From Astropecten irregularis (lineage: Eukaryota > Echinodermata > Asteroidea > Paxillosida > Astropectinidae): 64,000 bases of DNA. A model generated the notes under the pieces. That model made no database searches. It was not told the DNA's origin and saw nothing but the letters and a program-made list of their open reading frames with translations. Below, piece after piece: positions 23,201 to 30,162 of this stretch. The stretch covers positions 9,598,256-9,662,255 of the forward strand of contig OZ020249.1 of NCBI GenBank assembly GCA_963971285.1, given 5' to 3'. The position numbers and the translations under genes are program-made. Every line of letters starts with the position of its first letter. Positions within the stretch are counted from its first letter, which is position 1.

Positions 23201-26200
23201 TCCCTATGTGCGTTTCCTTTGTGGGCGGTTGCCTCTTACGTCAACGCCACTTGTGCTGCAGCTCCTAGCGCTCGTGCTATGTGGGCGGTCGCCTCTTGTG
23301 TCAACGCCTCTCATGCAGCTCCTAGCGCTCGCGCTATGTGGACGGTCACCTCTATGTGTCAACGCCTCAAATAGCTGCTCCCAAGCGCTTCCCTGGTGGG
23401 CAGACACCTCTGTGCGTCAATGCCCCCCCCTGCTGCTCCTTAAGTGCTGGCTCCTAAGGCGATGATCGCCCCTAGGTCACACCCACCTTCGGCTGAAAAT
23501 GTGGCAGAGGCGATATGGCGGCATGTCCAAACGAACACACACTCGTCGCAAGGAGCGCATCCCAAAAAGAGAGGCCGCGCGCCCCAAAAACTGGGCTTAT
23601 AAAGCTTTGCCCGGATCCAAGTGCACCAATCACAGCTTGTGTGCCGTGCATCTTGCGTGCAAATTCTGCGCAAATGTACATGGACGCAGGATAAATAACA
23701 CTTTCACTTCTAGTGCTAGAACTATAAACTTAATTATAGAGGGCCCACGTCCGAGCGCAATTTTGTTACAGAACAGCACTCCTGATCCAGCATATACATA
23801 AAATGATAAACCTGTGGAAATTGGAGGAAATGGCAAAAAAAAAACGACTCAATTTTAAGGATCTTGCCCCGAGATCAAAACTGTTTTTGGTCTTTGTTTG
23901 AGTAATTTTTGGATAAATCCAGAAATATTTTAACGATATGTTTGTACCAGCACCATCCTCATACCCTGAAAGTAAATCTGTGAACATTTCTGTTTGGCAA
24001 TGTTAATACCAATCCTGTACTGTACCTTTAATTTTGAGGCTGATTTCTCTTTTCATAGCTCTAAGTAAATAAATTATTGAAACCTTGTATATATAAATTT
24101 TTAATAAGATTCTCTCTGTCTTCATTCATTTTTCAAGCCACAGACCCAACGGAAAACCGAGCCGTCCTTTCATGCACTGCGCCACTTTGATGACCACTAC
24201 CAGCAGCAGTTTGGCACCGCATGGCCCTCCATCCGACTGGGACTGCTCTCCCCGCAGAAGTACGGCGCCCTCGTCAACAACTACGAAATCGTTGAGGAAA
24301 CAGAGGCGACTCTGCGGGACCTCGGGGCGGAGGACTTTGTTCAACCGGTTGCCTTGGAGCTGGCGAGGATTATCAGTGATCAAAACGAGATTGAGGACAC
24401 TTTGACCTCCGACTCAGATGAAGAAAGTGGATTCAGTTCAGATCTGTCAGATGCAGATACGCAGGATTTTCGTACGGATTTCCCCAAACTGCCTGTTGAG
24501 GACGGGCATGGAGATTCTCTTGGTCATATGACTGCCATCCATGATTCGCCTCAGCCGAACCCGCCCAGTTTGGCTGCTGATAAACAAGCTCCGTGGGAAG
24601 ACAAATATATCGTGACTCCGGGATACGAAGCCCGCATGGAGTACCTGACCAGCCTGGGGGCTTTGGAGAGTCACCAGTCGCCCGATTTCAACCAGGGTAT
24701 CCTCGAGCTAGACGTCCAGAAAGTTCAGAGGCCACTGAGCATCAGCCCCCATCTCAGGTGCTTCGTCTTTGAGGGCGGAAGCTTGGCCCGCTTCCCTCCC
24801 TCCAAGCTGGACTCGAGGGGATTCTTCCTGCAGTATTACGCCCTGGATGCGGCGTCCGTTCTTCCCGTGATCGCGCTGGATGTACGGTCTGTGGACGTGG
24901 TGCTTGATATGTGTGCTGCTCCAGGAGGCAAAACACTTGCTATAATGCAGACCGTGCCAGCAGGTTGGTTCACTAGGAGCAAACACCCAGCATGACCTCA
25001 CTTGTTGCTTTTTCATCACAACTCGACAGTGTCCCTTTAAGTTTCCTTGTTTTCCACACAACAAAGATTAAGAGAATTGTGCAGAAGAAGTTAAAAGGCA
25101 ATGCCATTTTGCAACTAGGACAATCACATAATTAGTGTTTTTAGGTCTAGTCAATAACCTTTACACCGTTCCGACGGCGCGACCATGGAGGTAGGAAACA
25201 TCTGTCATTACTGGTGTGTCCCGCCTGTATTTTGTCCGGCAACAAAAGAATTTGCATCCGCCGCACTCTATACTGCAGGGAGTACATCCCCATAATCATG
25301 GGACGTACACCCTGCAATTATATAGAGTGCAGTGGAGCATAAATTATTTTGCTGCTGGACAAAATACGGGCGGGACACACAGTGGCGTCACCAGACTTTT
25401 GAGTCTGGGGGGGCACAAGGGGGGCACTAGCAATTGTTGGGGGGGCACTAGCAATTGTTGGGGGGGCACTACAATATATATTATATATTTTTTTCACCAA
25501 CCCAAATCTCAAATGGGGGGCACGCGGGGGGGCACGAGGTTTTCCAGGGGGGGCACGTGCCCCCCCTGGCCCCCCCTTGGCGACGCCACTGGGGACACAC
25601 CAGTAATGACGGGTGTTTCCTACACCTATGGTTGTGCCGTCGGATCGGTGTTTAACTACCTGTAAATCTAATTTAAATCGAAGATAGCCTAAACCTGGCA
25701 AAAACAGGGTATATGCACAAAGCATTCTGGGTAAAATCGTTGCTAGGGCTGGCACTGAATGATTTACATTTGCTGCAAGATGTCCTTTACGTGTGCATGA
25801 GCCTGAGCCTAAGCCTCCGTTTCGTATTCGGCCTTAGTGCCAAAGAAAGGCTATCTTCAGTACGGTCCATTGTCTTTTGATTGTCTCCGTCTGGCGCCCT
25901 CTTTTGGTGGCACATATACACAAATGCAAGACACCCCTTTTTTAGATATCACACTCAAACCAAAGATTATATAGCGCTGCGCGCAAGATGGGGAACTCTC
26001 CCTGAAACGCGTAATTCCCATGGACGCCATTCTGGTGTGAGGGCGGGCGCTCCACGTACGGAGTTTCCATAGCATGATATAAGCGATGTGTGCAGTACTT
26101 GCAAAGGTTGGTCCAGAAAACCACAAAAAAATCACCTTTTTCATATTCAGCTGCTTCACATCAATGTCAAATATTTCTATTTACAATTAACAATAAGTTT

Positions 26201-29200
26201 CAATCGAATTTGGGCCAAAATCTTACCTAACACTCCCCTTTTCTTTGATAAATCTCCCAGCTCCCATATGTCCCATGTACAAACTAGGCCTACTCGCTAT
26301 TTGCACACCAGAATGGCGGATCATGTATATTTTGTATGGAGGTTGGCGACCTCCGTACCGATTACCACGTCCCCTTTGGTCAGGTACCCAAGCGCGGTTC
26401 TAGAGCCAACATTTTTGGGGGGCTAGAAGAGCCATTATTTTTTTGGGGGGGGGGGGGGGCTAGAAGACCCAATATTTTGGGTTCTTCTAACCCTCGCTTC
26501 TGCTAAGTCTTAATAGGGGTCGAAAAACATGCACATTATAGCCCACACACCGCGTTTTTAATGTAATTGGCGCTTAATAACAGAAAAAATCCAGTATCTT
26601 CAAGAATTTTGTTTTTCACTTGCATTTTTTTTTGGGGGGGGGGGGGGGGCTAGACAAAATTTGGGGGGCTACAGCCCCACCTAGCCCTCCCGTAGAACCG
26701 CGCCTGAGTTATCCATCTTGCGCGTAGTGCTATATAATCTTTGACTCAAACTCCTTTAAAAAAGGATCCTCTCTTATAAGACTAATTTGTTTGGTTGGTT
26801 GTGTGTTTGTTTTTCACGTGGTGAATCGTACACTGATTCTAATTTTCCTTCTAACCAATCTTTCATTTTATTAAATCTCCTCTGTTCTCCAGGCGGCTTG
26901 GTTGCCAACGAGCCGGTGTCCCCTCGTAGACGTCGACTGCAGAACGTCCTCACATCGTACCTCGGTTTTGACAAAAGTGACGGCTTGGACATCCTGAGAG
27001 TGACGTCAGAGGATGGACGGATGTGGGGCGAGATGGAACCGGAGACATACGATAAGGTACAAAGGCTGTCCTCATTAGGCCTTTCGAAGTATGGAGGACA
27101 CAATAGGAGGGCGCTGTTTGAAGTGGGTACTATGCATAGACATAGATAACCTATAGACCGACAGCAGAGGGCGTGAGCGCGTAATTTTGGAAACGAACGC
27201 CATCTTAAAAAACTATGGGCAAAGTGCGCGTCACTCAGTGCATGAGGCGCGCGCGCCGCACGTAAACAATGATTTTATTTCAAAATCTCACAAAGATTCT
27301 AAAAGAGGCCAGTTGCGCACGTAATCTCGCGCTAGTTCCCTCTCATAAAATCAAGATGAAATTTCAAACACGAAAGTTTTTATTCAATCTTTCCGTTATT
27401 TGAGAAACATATATTATTGTGTTATGGTATATGTGAGGTAAACCTAATGCTCCAATGGGTTTAAAGTGGATATCATTGCGTTTTCATCTAGAATTTCCAA
27501 TTTGAATCACAACTCTCTATTCAATCGTGCGTAAAAGTAACTTTTTTTTGCCATAGTTTGGCAATAGTCGGGTGCCGTCACAATTACGGTACCCCNNNNN
27601 NNNNNNNNNNNNNNNNNNNNNNNNNNNNNNNNNNNNNNNNNNNNNNNNNNNNNNNNNNNNNNNNNNNNNNNNNNNNNNNNNNNNNNNNNNNNNNNNNNNN
27701 NNNNNNNNNNNNNNNNNNNNNNNNNNNNNNNNNNNNNNNNNNNNNNNNNNNNNNNNNNNNNNNNNNNNNNNNNNNNNNNNNNNNNNNNNNNNNNNCGATA
27801 AATAACTTTCAGAAAGCAATAAGAAAACCACATACCGACAAGGCATTAAGAACTGTTGCAAGATATGTATAAAAAGAAATATAAAGTTCAAAAATTATCA
27901 TAACACCCCAGACTAAAAGAGAAAGCACGAGCACAATTAATCTGAGCAGAACCAGCAAATATAATAAATAAAAATATAAAAATATATATAAAAAAAATAT
28001 ACAGAATATTACTGACGATAAAAGGCTTTCATAAGGAGTGGAAACCACATAAAATGCATATTACGATAAAATTAAAACAAAAGAATAGCAATTAGACGAT
28101 AAGATAAGACTGGAGCGACGACTTTAAAATACTTAGGGTGGGACTCTCAATGATCTGTTGAGGCAGGTCATTCCAGTCCCTAGCTGTCTGAACAAAATAA
28201 GAACATTTGAAACTATCAGTTTTTAATAGCAAAGGGTACCATAAATTTCAAGCTATGATAATTTCGGCAGATTCGTGGAGCTGGAACGAGCTTATTATTA
28301 ATATTGATGTCAGTAATATTGTTCAGAATTTTATAAAAAAGCACAAGGCGAAAGAATTTTCTCCTGGTTTGAAGACTCATCCATCCAAGCCGAGAGATTA
28401 ATGAATCATAGCTTGAGTCCCAGTCTCTGCATATAAATCTAACATACTGATTCTGGATACGCTCGATTATTTCTGAATGGCTACGTCTATATGGATCCCA
28501 AGCTGTGCAGCAATAATCTACCCGGGGCCTAATTAAGGAACTATACAGTCTTTTAAAAAGACTGTATAGACTGTAACATCTCCCGGATTTCCCCACCGGT
28601 CTTTTGCTCATGATTAACTTTCCGGCTTCCCATATTTCAATAAAAGATGATTGGCGGTGTACAAAATAATATACTGACACCACCGCAGTTTCCTTTTAAT
28701 CAAGAGAGGGCGCCGCTCAAAAACTTCCATACAGATAACCGTATACACAGATCTGACGGCGCGACCAAGGAGGTAGGAACAACTCGCCATTACTGGTGTG
28801 TCCCCGCCCGTACTTTATCCGGCAACAAAATAATTTATGCTCCGCCGCACTCTATACTGCAGGGTAAACGTCCCCTAATCATGGGACGTACACCCTGCAA
28901 TTAAAGAGTGTGGCGGAGCATACATTCTTTTGTTGCCGGACAAAATACGAGTGGGGACACACCAGTAATGGTGGGTGTTTTTTAGCTCCATGGTCGTGCC
29001 GTCTGATCGGTGTATACCTGTGAAAATTGCTTCATGTGTATAGAAAATGGCCTTATAGACTTTTGTTGGTTTTCATTTTCCGTTTTTCATTTTTGTTGGA
29101 TTTTTACAGCGCTGGTCTTCGGGCTGTGAAACCTGGCGGAGATGTTGTCTACTCCACCTGCAGCCTGTCGCAGCAACAGAACGACGCTGTCATAGAGAGC

Positions 29201-29386
29201 GCCCTCTATCTCTGCCAAACAGAGCACGACATGGAAGTCGCGGTGGTCGACCTGTCACCTCTGACCCAGTGCCTGGGCCACGTCTTCAAGTTCTGGGACG
29301 GGGCAAAGCATGGCCAGCTGGTGTTGCCAAACTTGCACAGCAATTTCGGGCCGACGTATTTCTGTAAACTGCATCGAGTCAGGTAG
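5157..29386 (+). CDS. NSUN4: NSUN4, mitochondrial rRNA cytosine-C5 methyltransferase (split gene, one exon missing)
   Basis: NSUN4 methylates a cytosine of the mitochondrial small-subunit rRNA and, with MTERF4, takes part in mitoribosome assembly. Exons read here: 5157-5276, 24138-24963, 26893-27056 and 29110-29386. The phases are consistent: 0 after exon 1, 1 after exon 2, 0 after exon 3. Visible family marks are YGALVNN, the LRCF...RFPP segment, the SAM-binding motif DMCAAPGGKT, the motif VI cysteine in VYSTCSLSQQQN, and the terminal NFGPTYFCK. The exon with motif IV (Asp-Val-Pro-Cys) is not found between 27057 and 29109; a 200-N gap lies there. The expected length is near 500 residues against about 384 in human, because exon 2 holds an extra acidic segment of roughly 100 residues. 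Exon 1 is an inference from its basic leader, phase and fit to the family; the other exons are firm. Confidence 0.88.
5868..5899 (+). repeat. Left edge of the 60-bp minisatellite array
   Basis: GAGCAGTCGCCTCCATGCGT followed by CAACAC is the start of a standard 60-bp unit. The rest of that unit resumes at 6880 after the foldback element, so the array begins here. Confidence 0.7.
5900..6879. mobile_element. Foldback element with 16-bp tandem repeats as terminal inverted repeats; 9-bp target duplication
   Basis: The element is 980 bp. Its left end begins GGTTTCAGGTCAACTCGGTC; the right end, inverted, begins GGTGCCAGTCAACTCGGTCC. Each end then consists of a 16-bp tandem repeat (core CAACTCGGTCCGTRAC): about 10 units at 5910-6062 and about 12 units at 6684-6870. 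Both arrays close on the same inner palindromic text CCCTATGGGAAAA. The ~620-bp spacer is AT-rich and non-coding. CGTCAACAC flanks both sides (5891-5899 and 6880-6888) and lies within a 60-bp minisatellite unit, so the insertion site is unambiguous. A 9-bp duplication suits Mutator-like transposases, but the transposase is not here. Confidence 0.88.
7410..7572 (-). repeat. LTR-like block, partial
   Basis: This short copy of the block contains GGCTGAAATATACC, CCGGACAGGCTCCATGACCA and AATTAATGACACAGGAATTA. It is cut after GTGAAATGTACCGG, where 60-bp units resume. Orientation is given as minus because the linked gag fragments read on that strand. Confidence 0.65.
7768..8229 (+). repeat. 231-bp tandem duplication of a four-unit minisatellite segment
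   Basis: 7768-7998 and 7999-8229 are almost identical head-to-tail copies. Both run from CTTCTTATAGCCACTCCCAA to CCTCGTGGT, differing at only a few bases. It marks a recent local duplication inside the array. Confidence 0.8.
8175..8525 (-). promoter_or_regulatory. TATA-containing block, copy 1 (candidate minus-strand promoter or terminal block)
   Basis: A ~350-bp block joins the minisatellite end (TTAAGTGCTGGCTCCTAAGG) to unique-looking sequence. It contains TTATAAA at 8349-8355, with GC-rich text on one side. It recurs at 23435-23772 at roughly 80-90 percent identity by eye. Read on the minus strand, a TATA box lies a few tens of bases after an ATTGG-type CCAAT box (intact in the other copy, GAATGG here), and the minisatellite would be downstream. 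Promoter function is inferred from motif layout only. Confidence 0.4.
8526..8860. other. Spacer between the TATA-containing block and gag fragment A
   Basis: No repeat or exon was recognised. Minus-strand translation gives a reading continuous with the gag-side fragment (residues ...LPVLLWKPQPDTAQ) and may be a remnant of retroelement coding sequence. I cannot assign it. Confidence 0.35.
8861..10145 (-). pseudogene. Decayed Ty3-type gag fragment A
   Basis: Read on the minus strand from a probable start near 10125, with several frame changes. The segments are an N-terminal part with WPDIPEETRTNLEA, a capsid-like core DWDEDKAAMFLAASLKG...LLNASFDPGQMAENF...RELTSL (about 9520-9230), and the helix AIFRAKPTTLGEAIRDVLAT. 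This is the usual order of a Ty3-type gag in marine invertebrates. The zinc knuckle and protease seen in fragment B are lacking; other sequence (FRDRVVRVTERKKTTTNEQG) follows instead. The LTR-like block at 10170-10590 lies directly upstream on the same strand. Frameshifts and stops mean no intact protein. Confidence 0.75.
10170..10590 (-). repeat. LTR-like block adjoining gag fragment A
   Basis: This is the fullest block next to retroelement coding sequence. It holds GCGCCGCACGAGACC, GGGGGTCCATTTGGCTGAAA, CCGGACAGGCTCCACGACCA, ATTAATGACACAGGAATTAA, the CCACC...GGTGGGTGGAACTC hairpin, ATGCCTTAATTGG and GATATTCCCTCTAGC. On the minus strand it precedes the gag leader, as a 5' LTR would. I could not find clean TG...CA ends or a primer-binding site, so LTR identity is an inference. 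Confidence 0.55.
14890..16462 (-). pseudogene. Decayed Ty3-type gag-protease fragment B
   Basis: Read on the minus strand, the segments are: the capsid core near 16030-15760 (FLAASLKG..., ELTSL), AIFRAKPTT near 15640, a CCHC zinc knuckle CFSCAEKGHFWYDC (spacing CX2CX4HX4C) near 15365-15320, and a retropepsin-like FLVDTGTT near 15140-15110. Several frameshifts and an in-frame stop break it. The 3' end runs directly into 60-bp units at about 14890. The 5' end joins the middle of an LTR-like block at 16463, a different junction from fragment A. Zinc knuckle followed by aspartic protease is the gag-pol order of LTR retrotransposons. Confidence 0.8.
16463..16650 (-). repeat. LTR-like block, truncated by junction with gag fragment B
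   Basis: Only the distal part of the block remains, from GGTGGAACTCTGTATC onward through ATGCCTTAATTGG. The proximal half present in other blocks is missing, so gag B lost its leader together with part of the block. Confidence 0.65.
20112..20590 (+). repeat. Inverted LTR-like block
   Basis: This is the only block in opposite orientation. It starts GAGGGTATATCGCTAATTAT and passes through CCAATTAAGGCATTATAACG, GGAGCCTGTCCGGCAGTGTG and TATATTTCAGCC. It ends with the minisatellite junction text GAAACGCTTGAGAGTGGC. A direct block begins about 280 bp away at 20870, so the pair could form a stem of about 400 bp. Confidence 0.8.
23435..23772 (-). promoter_or_regulatory. TATA-containing block, copy 2 at the right end of the array
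   Basis: Same block as 8175-8525, sharing GGGCTTATAAAGCTTTGCC (TATA at 23598-23604) and CTTCTAGTGCTAGAACTATA. Here the minus strand also has an intact ATTGG box (CCAATCACAG on the plus strand, about 23625) some 20-25 bp upstream of the TATA box. If used, transcription would run leftwards into the minisatellite and the gag fragments, which also read on the minus strand. Function is inferred only. Confidence 0.4.
23784..24031 (-). mobile_element. TTAA-type MITE (family T2), partial
   Basis: The right end is complementary to TTAAAGGTACAGTACAGGAT. The inner GATCAAAACTGTTTTTGGTC and ACCATCCTCATACCCTG stretches match the T2 copies at 31638 and 54110. The left terminus is lost at the junction with the TATA-containing block. 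It lies just before NSUN4 exon 2. Confidence 0.7.
24138..24963 (+). CDS. NSUN4: NSUN4 exon 2
   Basis: 826 nt, phase 0 in and phase 1 out (GTTGGT donor at 24964). It encodes the conserved TEPSFHALRHFDDHYQQQ start, WPSIRLGLL..KYGALVNNYE, a Ser/Asp/Glu-rich segment around 24390-24470 (TSDSDEESGFSSDLSDAD) not present in vertebrate NSUN4 as I know it, then LRCFVFEGG, RFPPSK, and the SAM-binding DMCAAPGGKT near 24905. The alternative start at 24144 would drop two codons. Confidence 0.9.
25162..25653. mobile_element. Foldback MITE (family FB1), copy 3, with nested hAT-like insertion
   Basis: The left terminus is ACACCGTTCCGACGGCGCGA and the right terminus is CCGTCGGATCGGTG. The arms mirror TTTTGTCCGGCAACAAAA and its complement around CATGGGACGTACACC. 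A 212-bp hAT-like element interrupts the right arm at 25380-25591. It lies in NSUN4 intron 2. Confidence 0.75.
25380..25591. mobile_element. hAT-like MITE with 8-bp target duplication (GGGACACA)
   Basis: The ends are CAGTGGCGTCACCAG and, inverted, CAGTGGCGTCGCCAAG. GGGACACA is duplicated at 25372-25379 and 25592-25599. The interior has G runs and the GGGGGGGCACGTGCCCCCCC palindrome also found in the element at 1770-2664, so the two are related. Non-coding. Confidence 0.85.
25936..26766. mobile_element. Inverted-repeat element in NSUN4 intron 2
   Basis: The ends are inverted: CCTTTTTTAGATATC...AAAGATTATATAGCGCTGCG on the left, and the complement of CAAAGATTATATAGCACTAC...CCTTTTTTA on the right (about 26705-26766). 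A G-rich insertion-like segment (26391-26704) lies inside, starting AGCGCGGTTCTAGAGCC and ending GTAGAACCGCGCCTG, which look like its own inverted ends. Non-coding. Confidence 0.6.
26893..27056 (+). CDS. NSUN4: NSUN4 exon 3
   Basis: 164 nt after a CAG acceptor and before a GTACAA donor. Together with the single base from exon 2 it gives 55 codons (ANEPVSPRRRRLQNVL...RVTSEDGRMWGEMEPETYDK). This matches the NSUN4 stretch that binds SAM and leads into motif IV. The next residues of the family (V-L-V-D-V-P-C) are not in the following sequence. Confidence 0.92.
27596..27795. other. Assembly gap (200 N)
   Basis: Exactly 200 N, a round figure typical of a gap of unknown true size. It sits within the NSUN4 intron where the motif IV exon should be. 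Confidence 0.97.
28087..28566 (-). pseudogene. LINE reverse-transcriptase C-terminal fragment
   Basis: Minus-strand translation LYSSLIRPRVDYCCTAWDPY...LGWMSLQTRRKFFRLVLFYKI is the typical C-terminus of jockey/CR1-group non-LTR elements (thumb and tail region after the RT domain). A single-base frameshift at about 28227 separates it from the expected end TARDWNDLPQQII...LKSSLQSYLIV, which stops near 28087. The 5' side breaks off at a small palindrome at about 28540-28570. It is a dead, 5'-truncated copy in an NSUN4 intron. Confidence 0.8.
28741..29018. mobile_element. Foldback MITE (family FB1), copy 4
   Basis: The best preserved copy. It starts GTATACACAGATCTGACGGC and ends GCCGTCTGATCGGTGTATAC, with mirrored GTGTGTCCCC, CCGGCAACAAAATAA and GCTCCGCCGCACTCT blocks. 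It is placed 91 bp before NSUN4 exon 5. Confidence 0.8.
29110..29386 (+). CDS. NSUN4: NSUN4 last exon
   Basis: The acceptor is TTTTTACAG at 29109. The first base completes a codon from the missing exon, then AGLRAVKPGGDVVYSTCSLS (motif VI, whose Cys is the methyltransferase nucleophile), ending NLHSNFGPTYFCKLHRVR and TAG at 29384-29386. All residues expected at the end of NSUN4 are present. Confidence 0.92.
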
Positions 29387-29493
29387 TTCGGACAGCATTT
29401 TGGGGTCTGCACAGGAGAACTTGTGTAATTGTGACAAGGCGAGGTTACTTTGCCAGTTGCCAGGTGTCAACATGGTCAATGGCCTTTTTTGCT

Positions 29494-29846
29494 TAATAAT
29501 AATAATAATTTGGGAGGCTAATCATCCTTACTCGCAGCTGGGGTGCTGAATTGCGAAGGATGCGACTTCAATGTGATTGAATAGCAGGCTTTCATGGGCG
29601 CCCTTGGCTGCCAGCCACATCAACCCACATTTGATCACGGATCGAGTACAGCCTGAGATCGAACGTGTTTGATTTTTGTGGAGGGAGGAAAACCGGAAAA
29701 CTCGGAGAAAAACCCTCAGAGCATAGGACATGTAGGAGAGAACCAATGCACAACTCTACTCACATATGACCCAGGCCGGATTCGAACCCGGGCCACATTG
29801 GTGAGAGGCGAGTGCCTTACGCACTTGCCACTATATATGCCCCCAA
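29494..29846 (-). mobile_element. tRNA-derived SINE with (ATT)n tail, downstream of NSUN4
   Basis: On the minus strand, the tRNA-like head (B box GGTTCGAATCC; A-box region with GTGGCAAGTGCGTAAGGC) lies at about 29765-29846. The body contains GGTTTTTCTCCGAGTTTTCC, and the tail is (ATT)n at 29494-29509. It shares its body style with the SINE at 56500-56782. It sits about 110 bp after the NSUN4 stop and may lie in its 3' UTR. Confidence 0.7.
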
Positions 29847-29880
29847 AATGAGGGCACTCTTTCAACGCATGGCAACATGG

Positions 29881-30090
29881 TGTTTACGAAACGGAGGCTC
29901 AGGTTCTAGCTCAAGCTCCGGCTCCATTTTGCGGATATCAAAATAGATGCTTTTGGCAACGGTTCTGAAGTAGATTCTCTGGTTTGAAAAGGAAAACAGA
30001 GCTTCAACTTCTATGAAAAACCCCAACCTATAATATTTTCAGCATATGGACGACAGAGCCGGAGCTCAAGCCGCCGTTTCGTAAACCCCC
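29881..30090. mobile_element. MITE with TTTACGAAACGG ends, copy A
   Basis: The ends are TGTTTACGAAACGGAGGCTC and, inverted, GTTTACGAAACGGCGGCTTG. The middle contains TTGAAAAGGAAAACAGAGCT, shared with copies at 30163 and 36123. Non-coding. Confidence 0.7.
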
Positions 30091-30162
30091 TATTTTAGTT
30101 GCCAGGTGTCATTGGCCTTTTTGAGGGTGTTCTTTCGACACTACCTAGTTTTATTAATATCA

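Larger units (their letters stand above)
6889..23450 (+). repeat. Composite array: 60-bp minisatellite units interspersed with LTR-like blocks
   Basis: The basic unit is 60 bp (start GCGGTCGCCTCTTGCGTCAA, end CTAGCGCTCGTGCTATGTGG), with a second variant ending CAAGCGCTTCCTCTGTGGCC. Units retain CpG sites. Minisatellite runs lie at about 6889-7410, 7573-8175, 10590-11340, 11730-12400, 12830-13440, 13880-14360, 14790-14890, 16640-17480, 17885-18280, 18725-19270, 19715-20125, 20590-20840, 21280-21590 and 22025-23450. Between them sit LTR-like blocks of about 0.4 kb, found by the marker GGCTGAAATATACCGCCTAC near 7433, 10242, 11442, 12498, 13536, 14471, 17576, 18376, 19367, 20942 and 21682, and inverted near 20441. 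Block-to-block spacing is commonly 0.75-1.06 kb. Because 60 is a multiple of three, several frames stay open by chance. Confidence 0.85.
5277..24137 (+). other. NSUN4: NSUN4 intron 1 (18.9 kb), filled with repeats
   Basis: Donor GTAAGT at 5277. The acceptor is either AAG|CC at 24137/24138 or CAG|AC at 24143/24144, both preserving phase 0. The intron contains the entire 60-bp minisatellite/LTR-like/gag array, a foldback element and TTAA MITE debris. About 5277-5867 shows no repeat I recognise. Confidence 0.65.

Noticed and set aside
6953-23465. Many 60-150-residue open frames on both strands (LCGRSPLASTPLMLQL-type repeats on +, GVDARGDRPHSTSARSC on -)
   Set aside because: The repeat unit is 60 bp, so frames stay open in several phases by arithmetic. 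Translations repeat the DNA unit, exist on both strands, and lie in an intron. The RGD tripeptides carry no weight.
28216-28683. Independent gene at the minus-strand 155-residue frame
   Set aside because: The sequence is the C-terminal part of a LINE reverse transcriptase with a frameshift near 28227; it is a dead retroelement.
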